Of a DNA stretch of 6,546 bases, positions 4,432 to 6,546 are shown piece after piece. This DNA comes from Solirubrobacterales bacterium (GTDB lineage: Bacteria > Actinomycetota > Thermoleophilia > Solirubrobacterales > Solirubrobacteraceae). Under the pieces are notes generated by a model. That model was given only the letters and a program-made list of their open reading frames with translations, made no database searches and had not been told where the DNA came from. The translations under genes were made by a program, and so were the position numbers. The first letter of the stretch is position 1; the number at the start of each line of letters is the position of its first letter. Location: positions 1 through 6,546 of the forward strand of contig PMKB01000323.1 in the NCBI GenBank assembly GCA_003157595.1, in the 5' to 3' direction.

Positions 4432-5669
4432 CCGCGCCGCTTGGTAGCAGTGATGTTGCACGGGTGTTCCGTGAGGAGCACGGGCGGGCCGTCGCCGTGC
4501 TGGTCCGTGTCTTCGGTGACATCGATATCGCCGAAGACGCGGTCCAGGAGGCGTTCGCGCTGGCATGCGAGCGCTGGCCGCAGACGGGCCTGCCGCCCAG
4601 CCCCGCCGGCTGGATCATCACGACCGCGCGCAACCGCGCGATCGCCCGCCTGCGACGCGAGTCCTCGCGGCCGGAGCGCCACAGGCAGGCCGAGTGGCTT
4701 CTCGCGCAGCGACGGGAGCAAACCGCAAAGCCGGAGGGCCCGGTGAGCGACGACCGGCTGCGGCTCATCTTCACCTGCTGCCACCCCGCGCTCGCCCAGC
4801 CCGCGCAGGTCGCCTTGACGCTGAGGCTGCTCGGCGGACTCGAGACCGGGGAGATCGCTCGCGCGTTTCTCGTGAGCGAGAGCACGATGGCCCAGCGGCT
4901 GGTGCGCGCGAAGAGCAAGATCCGCGACGCCGGGATTCCCTATCGGGTTCCCTCCGAGGCCGCCCTGCCCGATCGGCTCGGATCCGTTCTGGCGGTCATC
5001 TACCTGATCTTCAACGAGGGCTACACGTCAAGCGCCGGAGACCGGCACGTGCGCGTCGAGCTGTGCGATGAGGCGATCCGGCTCGCACAGCTGGTGTGCG
5101 CGCTGATGCCGGACGAGCACGAGGCGAAGGGATTGCTCGCGCTGATGCTGCTCGCGCACGCGCGGCGGCTGGCGCGCACAACAGCGTCCGGTGATCTCGT
5201 GCTGCTCGCAGACCAGAACCGCTCGCTGTGGGACCGCGAGCTCATCAGCGAAGGCCAGTCGCTGGTTCGGCAGTGCCTGCGCGCGGACCTCCCCGGCCCC
5301 TACCAGATCCAGGCGGCAATCAACGCGGTCCACACCGACGCGGAGGCCTACGAACAGACGGACTGGCCGCAGATCCTCGCGCTCTACGACCACCTCTACG
5401 CGGTCAGCCCGTCTCCCGTGGTCGCGCTCAACAGGGCGGTCGCTGTCGCCCAGGTCAGCGGCCCCAGTGCCGCGCTCGAGCTGCTCAATGATTTGAACCT
5501 CGACCGCTACCAGCGCTACCACGCGATCCGTGCCGACCTGCTCCGGCGCCTGGATCGCACCATCGAGGCCAAGGACGCCTACCAGGCCGCGATCACGCTG
5601 ACCGACAACCCCTCCGAGCTCCGCTTCCTACAACGCAGGATCCGCGGGCTCCCCGCAGAACAGCCATGA
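4428..5669 (+). CDS. ECF42-type RNA polymerase sigma factor with C-terminal TPR extension
   Basis: From CTG 4428 the protein has 413 residues. Region 2 covers about residues 8-78: [35 protein letters not shown] and [20 protein letters not shown]. Region 4 covers about 108-168: [31 protein letters not shown] and [21 protein letters not shown] long extension follows, first the conserved block [15 protein letters not shown] (190-204; DUF6596-like), then TPR-like helices (about 285-400, e.g. [20 protein letters not shown]). This layout beside a DGPF gene is that of group ECF42, which lacks an anti-sigma factor and needs its C-terminal extension for activity. No ATG or GTG suits the start. AGGAGG (4412-4417) stands 10 bases before CTG 4428, which overlaps the YciI stop. 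The alternative GTG 4380 would add 16 residues inside yciI. Confidence 0.93.
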   Translation: MTAPLGSSDVARVFREEHGRAVAVLVRVFGDIDIAEDAVQEAFALACERWPQTGLPPSPAGWIITTARNRAIARLRRESSRPERHRQAEWLLAQRREQTAKPEGPVSDDRLRLIFTCCHPALAQPAQVALTLRLLGGLETGEIARAFLVSESTMAQRLVRAKSKIRDAGIPYRVPSEAALPDRLGSVLAVIYLIFNEGYTSSAGDRHVRVELCDEAIRLAQLVCALMPDEHEAKGLLALMLLAHARRLARTTASGDLVLLADQNRSLWDRELISEGQSLVRQCLRADLPGPYQIQAAINAVHTDAEAYEQTDWPQILALYDHLYAVSPSPVVALNRAVAVAQVSGPSAALELLNDLNLDRYQRYHAIRADLLRRLDRTIEAKDAYQAAITLTDNPSELRFLQRRIRGLPAEQP

Positions 5670-5757
5670 GCCAGGTAGCGGTCCGGTCGAATCCAGAGAC
5701 ACATGCAACGGACTGCCATGAAGGAGGGCCTCCTCGGTGACACGCTCCAGGTGCCTG

Positions 5758-5904
5758 ATGGACTGGACCCTTGAAGTTGTCGTCCTTCCCGTGAGCGACA
5801 TCAACCGCCCGATTGCGTTCTACCGTGACCAGATGGGCTTCCGCGTAGACCATGAAACACGCAACGAGCACATGCACGTTGCCCAGCTGAGTGCCCCAGC
5901 TTGA
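5758..5904 (+). pseudogene. Truncated VOC (glyoxalase/dioxygenase superfamily) protein
   Basis: ATG 5758 opens a 48-codon frame beginning MDWTLEVVVLPVSDINRPIA and continuing FYRDQMGFRVDHET, the first beta-alpha-beta unit of a VOC domain. It stops after HVAQLSAPA with TGA at 5902-5904. Family members need about 115-140 residues to form two such units and a metal site, so the C-terminal half is missing. The sequence after the stop does not resume the family pattern for more than a few residues. VOC genes often accompany YciI and ECF42 genes, so this is likely the damaged third member of the cluster. There is only a weak AGG ribosome site before the ATG. It could still make a short non-functional peptide. 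Confidence 0.65.
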
Positions 5905-5906
5905 TG

Positions 5907-5942
5907 TTCGCATATCGTGAATCTATATTCGCCTTATGCGAA
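5907..5942. promoter_or_regulatory. Tandem operator palindromes, IclR-like
   Basis: Two 15-bp sites of the form TTCGC-N5-G(T/C)GAA are present: TTCGC ATATC GTGAA at 5907-5921 and TTCGC CTTAT GCGAA at 5928-5942. Their centres (5914 and 5935) are 21 bp apart, two helical turns. The outer halves also form a perfect 9-bp inverted repeat, GTTCGCATA/TATGCGAAC (5906-5914 and 5935-5943). The DNA between is AT-rich against the GC-rich background. IclR-family regulators commonly bind TTCGC/GCGAA-like palindromes in pairs; that assignment is by resemblance only. No IclR gene is in the window, and the regulated gene may have been lost. Confidence 0.6.
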
Positions 5943-6082
5943 CCACTCCCCCGCCGCTCCAGGCGAGGGAGATGGCCGCCGTCACTGCCGACGATGCGCT
6001 TGCCGTTGATGCTGAGGATTCGCTCGCGCGGCAGGGATCTTGGGGTTGGGTTGGGTGTGAAGATCCCTGGTGGGGTGGTTGA
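5936..6082 (+). CDS. Short ORF starting inside the operator region
   Basis: ATG 5936 lies within the second operator and opens 48 codons to TGA at 6080-6082. An in-frame ATG at 5972 has a GCGAGGGAG ribosome-site-like sequence close before it and would give 36 residues (MAAVTADDALAVDAEDSLAR...). The acidic start looks coding, but the end (WGWVGCEDPWWGG) is produced by the G-rich hairpin and looks artificial. It may be the 5' stub of a gene once controlled by the operators and now cut off. No family is recognised. Confidence 0.2.
   Translation: MRTTPPPLQAREMAAVTADDALAVDAEDSLARQGSWGWVGCEDPWWGG
6032..6069 (+). repeat. Hairpin with G-rich loop
   Basis: CAGGGATCTT (6032-6041) and AAGATCCCTG (6060-6069) pair perfectly over 10 bp. 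The 18-base loop begins GGGGTTGGGTTGGG, three G-tracts with 2-base linkers, and another GGGG follows just past the stem at 6072-6075. It may act as a transcription terminator on the minus strand or plus strand, or form a quadruplex-type structure. No T-run follows the stem. It lies about 10 bases upstream of the promoter for the secreted protein. Confidence 0.7.
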
Positions 6083-6108
6083 CCGGTCGGGGGCGCGTTG
6101 TCTAGGGT
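6079..6108 (+). promoter_or_regulatory. Promoter of the secreted glycine-rich protein, probably leaderless
   Basis: TTGACC (6079-6084) and TAGGGT (6103-6108) are separated by 18 bases and match actinobacterial housekeeping boxes well. The ATG at 6118 is 9 bases past the -10 box, where transcription would be expected to begin. No Shine-Dalgarno sequence is visible, which fits a leaderless mRNA. Confidence 0.5.
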
Positions 6109-6117
6109 CTCGGGACG

Positions 6118-6546
6118 ATGCGATCGAGACAACGCGCGCAGGGGGGTTGGGTGCGCTTCGCGTTGCCCGTTTGCGCCGCGGCCGTGGCTGGCCTGGCCGG
6201 GTTGTTGTTTGGTGTGCCTGCCGCGTCTGCGGGTTCCCAGTGCGGGGCAAGCGGGCTGTACTCGACGGCTGCTACGACCGCGACGTGCACGTACGGCTAC
6301 AGCGGCAGTCAGGACACCTTCACCGTCCCGAGTAGCGTGAGCAGCGTCAGCGTGACGGTCGTGGGTGCACAGGGCGGCGTCGGCTCTAGCGGGGCCGCAG
6401 CAGGTTTTGGCGCGGTCGTTACGAGCAGCCTGTCCGTGACCGCCACCGAGGTGCTCACGGTCCAAGTCGGCCAGGACGGCGGCAGCGTGGGGGGCGGCGG
6501 GGCCGGCGGGAACGGATTCTTCGGCGGTGGGGGCGGTGGCGGCGCA
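6118..6546 (+). CDS. Secreted glycine-rich surface protein, N-terminal part
   Basis: The visible 143 residues run off the right edge. Residues 1-38 form a Sec-type signal peptide. It has a basic start (MRSRQRAQGGWVR), a hydrophobic core (FALPVCAAAVAGLAGLLFGV) and a probable cleavage after ASA at 36-38. The mature part has a cysteine pair (C42, C57) and then TFTVPSSVSSVSVTVVGAQGG (68-88), a beta-rich motif seen at the start of glycine-rich exported domains. It continues with SLSVTATEVLTVQVGQDGG and ends in the Gly-rich GGNGFFGGGGGGG. Family knowledge: such proteins are exported to the cell surface; no enzymatic function is established. The gene seems to be transcribed from its own promoter at 6079-6108. 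The rest of the protein and any C-terminal anchor lie outside the window. Confidence 0.85.
   Translation, partial: MRSRQRAQGGWVRFALPVCAAAVAGLAGLLFGVPAASAGSQCGASGLYSTAATTATCTYGYSGSQDTFTVPSSVSSVSVTVVGAQGGVGSSGAAAGFGAVVTSSLSVTATEVLTVQVGQDGGSVGGGGAGGNGFFGGGGGGGA

Noticed and set aside
4017..4784. A 255-codon minus-strand ORF opposite yciI and the sigma gene
   Set aside because: Both plus-strand genes are firmly identified by family motifs; the antisense product shows none.
5722..5734. Palindrome AGGAGG-G-CCTCCT upstream of the VOC fragment
   Set aside because: It is short and purine-rich and could simply be a ribosome-site-like sequence; it is 24 bases from the ATG, too far to serve it.
5923..6465. 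A 180-codon minus-strand ORF opposite the secreted protein
   Set aside because: It is antisense to a gene with a clear signal peptide and promoter, and its product is Ala/Arg/His-rich without motifs.

Overview
The window is high-GC DNA with actinobacterial-style genes: overlapping 4-base gene junctions, promoters that look leaderless, glycine-rich secreted proteins and a TPR-tailed ECF sigma factor. The glycine-rich secreted protein at the right edge, and a C-terminal tail of a type seen in secreted proteins, point loosely to the Thermoleophilia/Solirubrobacterales. That placement is an inference, not something the sequence proves.

Left part (1-858): the C-terminal end of a MalK/UgpC-type sugar ABC transporter ATPase enters from the left edge. 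A 50-codon unknown ORF follows it.

Middle part (859-2784): this is a gene-poor zone that looks like an old integration scar. Positions 1118-1324 hold an unusual array: a 30-bp near-perfect palindrome, three tandem 10-bp repeats, and a 23-bp inverted repeat enclosing the 3' half of a tRNA-Thr(UGU). Beyond it lie a broken small membrane-protein gene (1631-1748) and a minus-strand two-span membrane protein with a Cys/His-rich tail (1928-2317). That protein resembles a family I associate with actinobacteriophages and prophages. No integrase is visible.

Right-centre (2785-5904): two small regulatory modules lie back to back. On the minus strand, an ArsR-type repressor and an AHSA1/SRPBCC protein overlap by ATGA. 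The repressor gene has a 10+4+10 dyad lying over its -10 box and start codon. On the plus strand, a YciI/DGPF-domain protein is followed by an ECF42-type sigma factor with a TPR extension. Their junction is a CTGA overlap, which implies a rare CTG start. A TGTCGA motif upstream is a candidate autoregulated ECF promoter. A truncated VOC/glyoxalase gene lies downstream. Between the two modules is what looks like a frameshifted C-terminal remnant of a secreted protein.

Right end (5905-6546): a pair of IclR-like operator palindromes exactly two helical turns apart, a hairpin with a G-rich loop, and an apparently leaderless promoter leading to a secreted glycine-rich protein that runs off the edge.

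The best-supported genes are the ABC ATPase, the membrane protein at 1928-2317, AHSA1, ArsR, YciI, the ECF sigma factor and the secreted glycine-rich protein. The region is also rich in decayed or clipped genes, consistent with repeated insertion and deletion.
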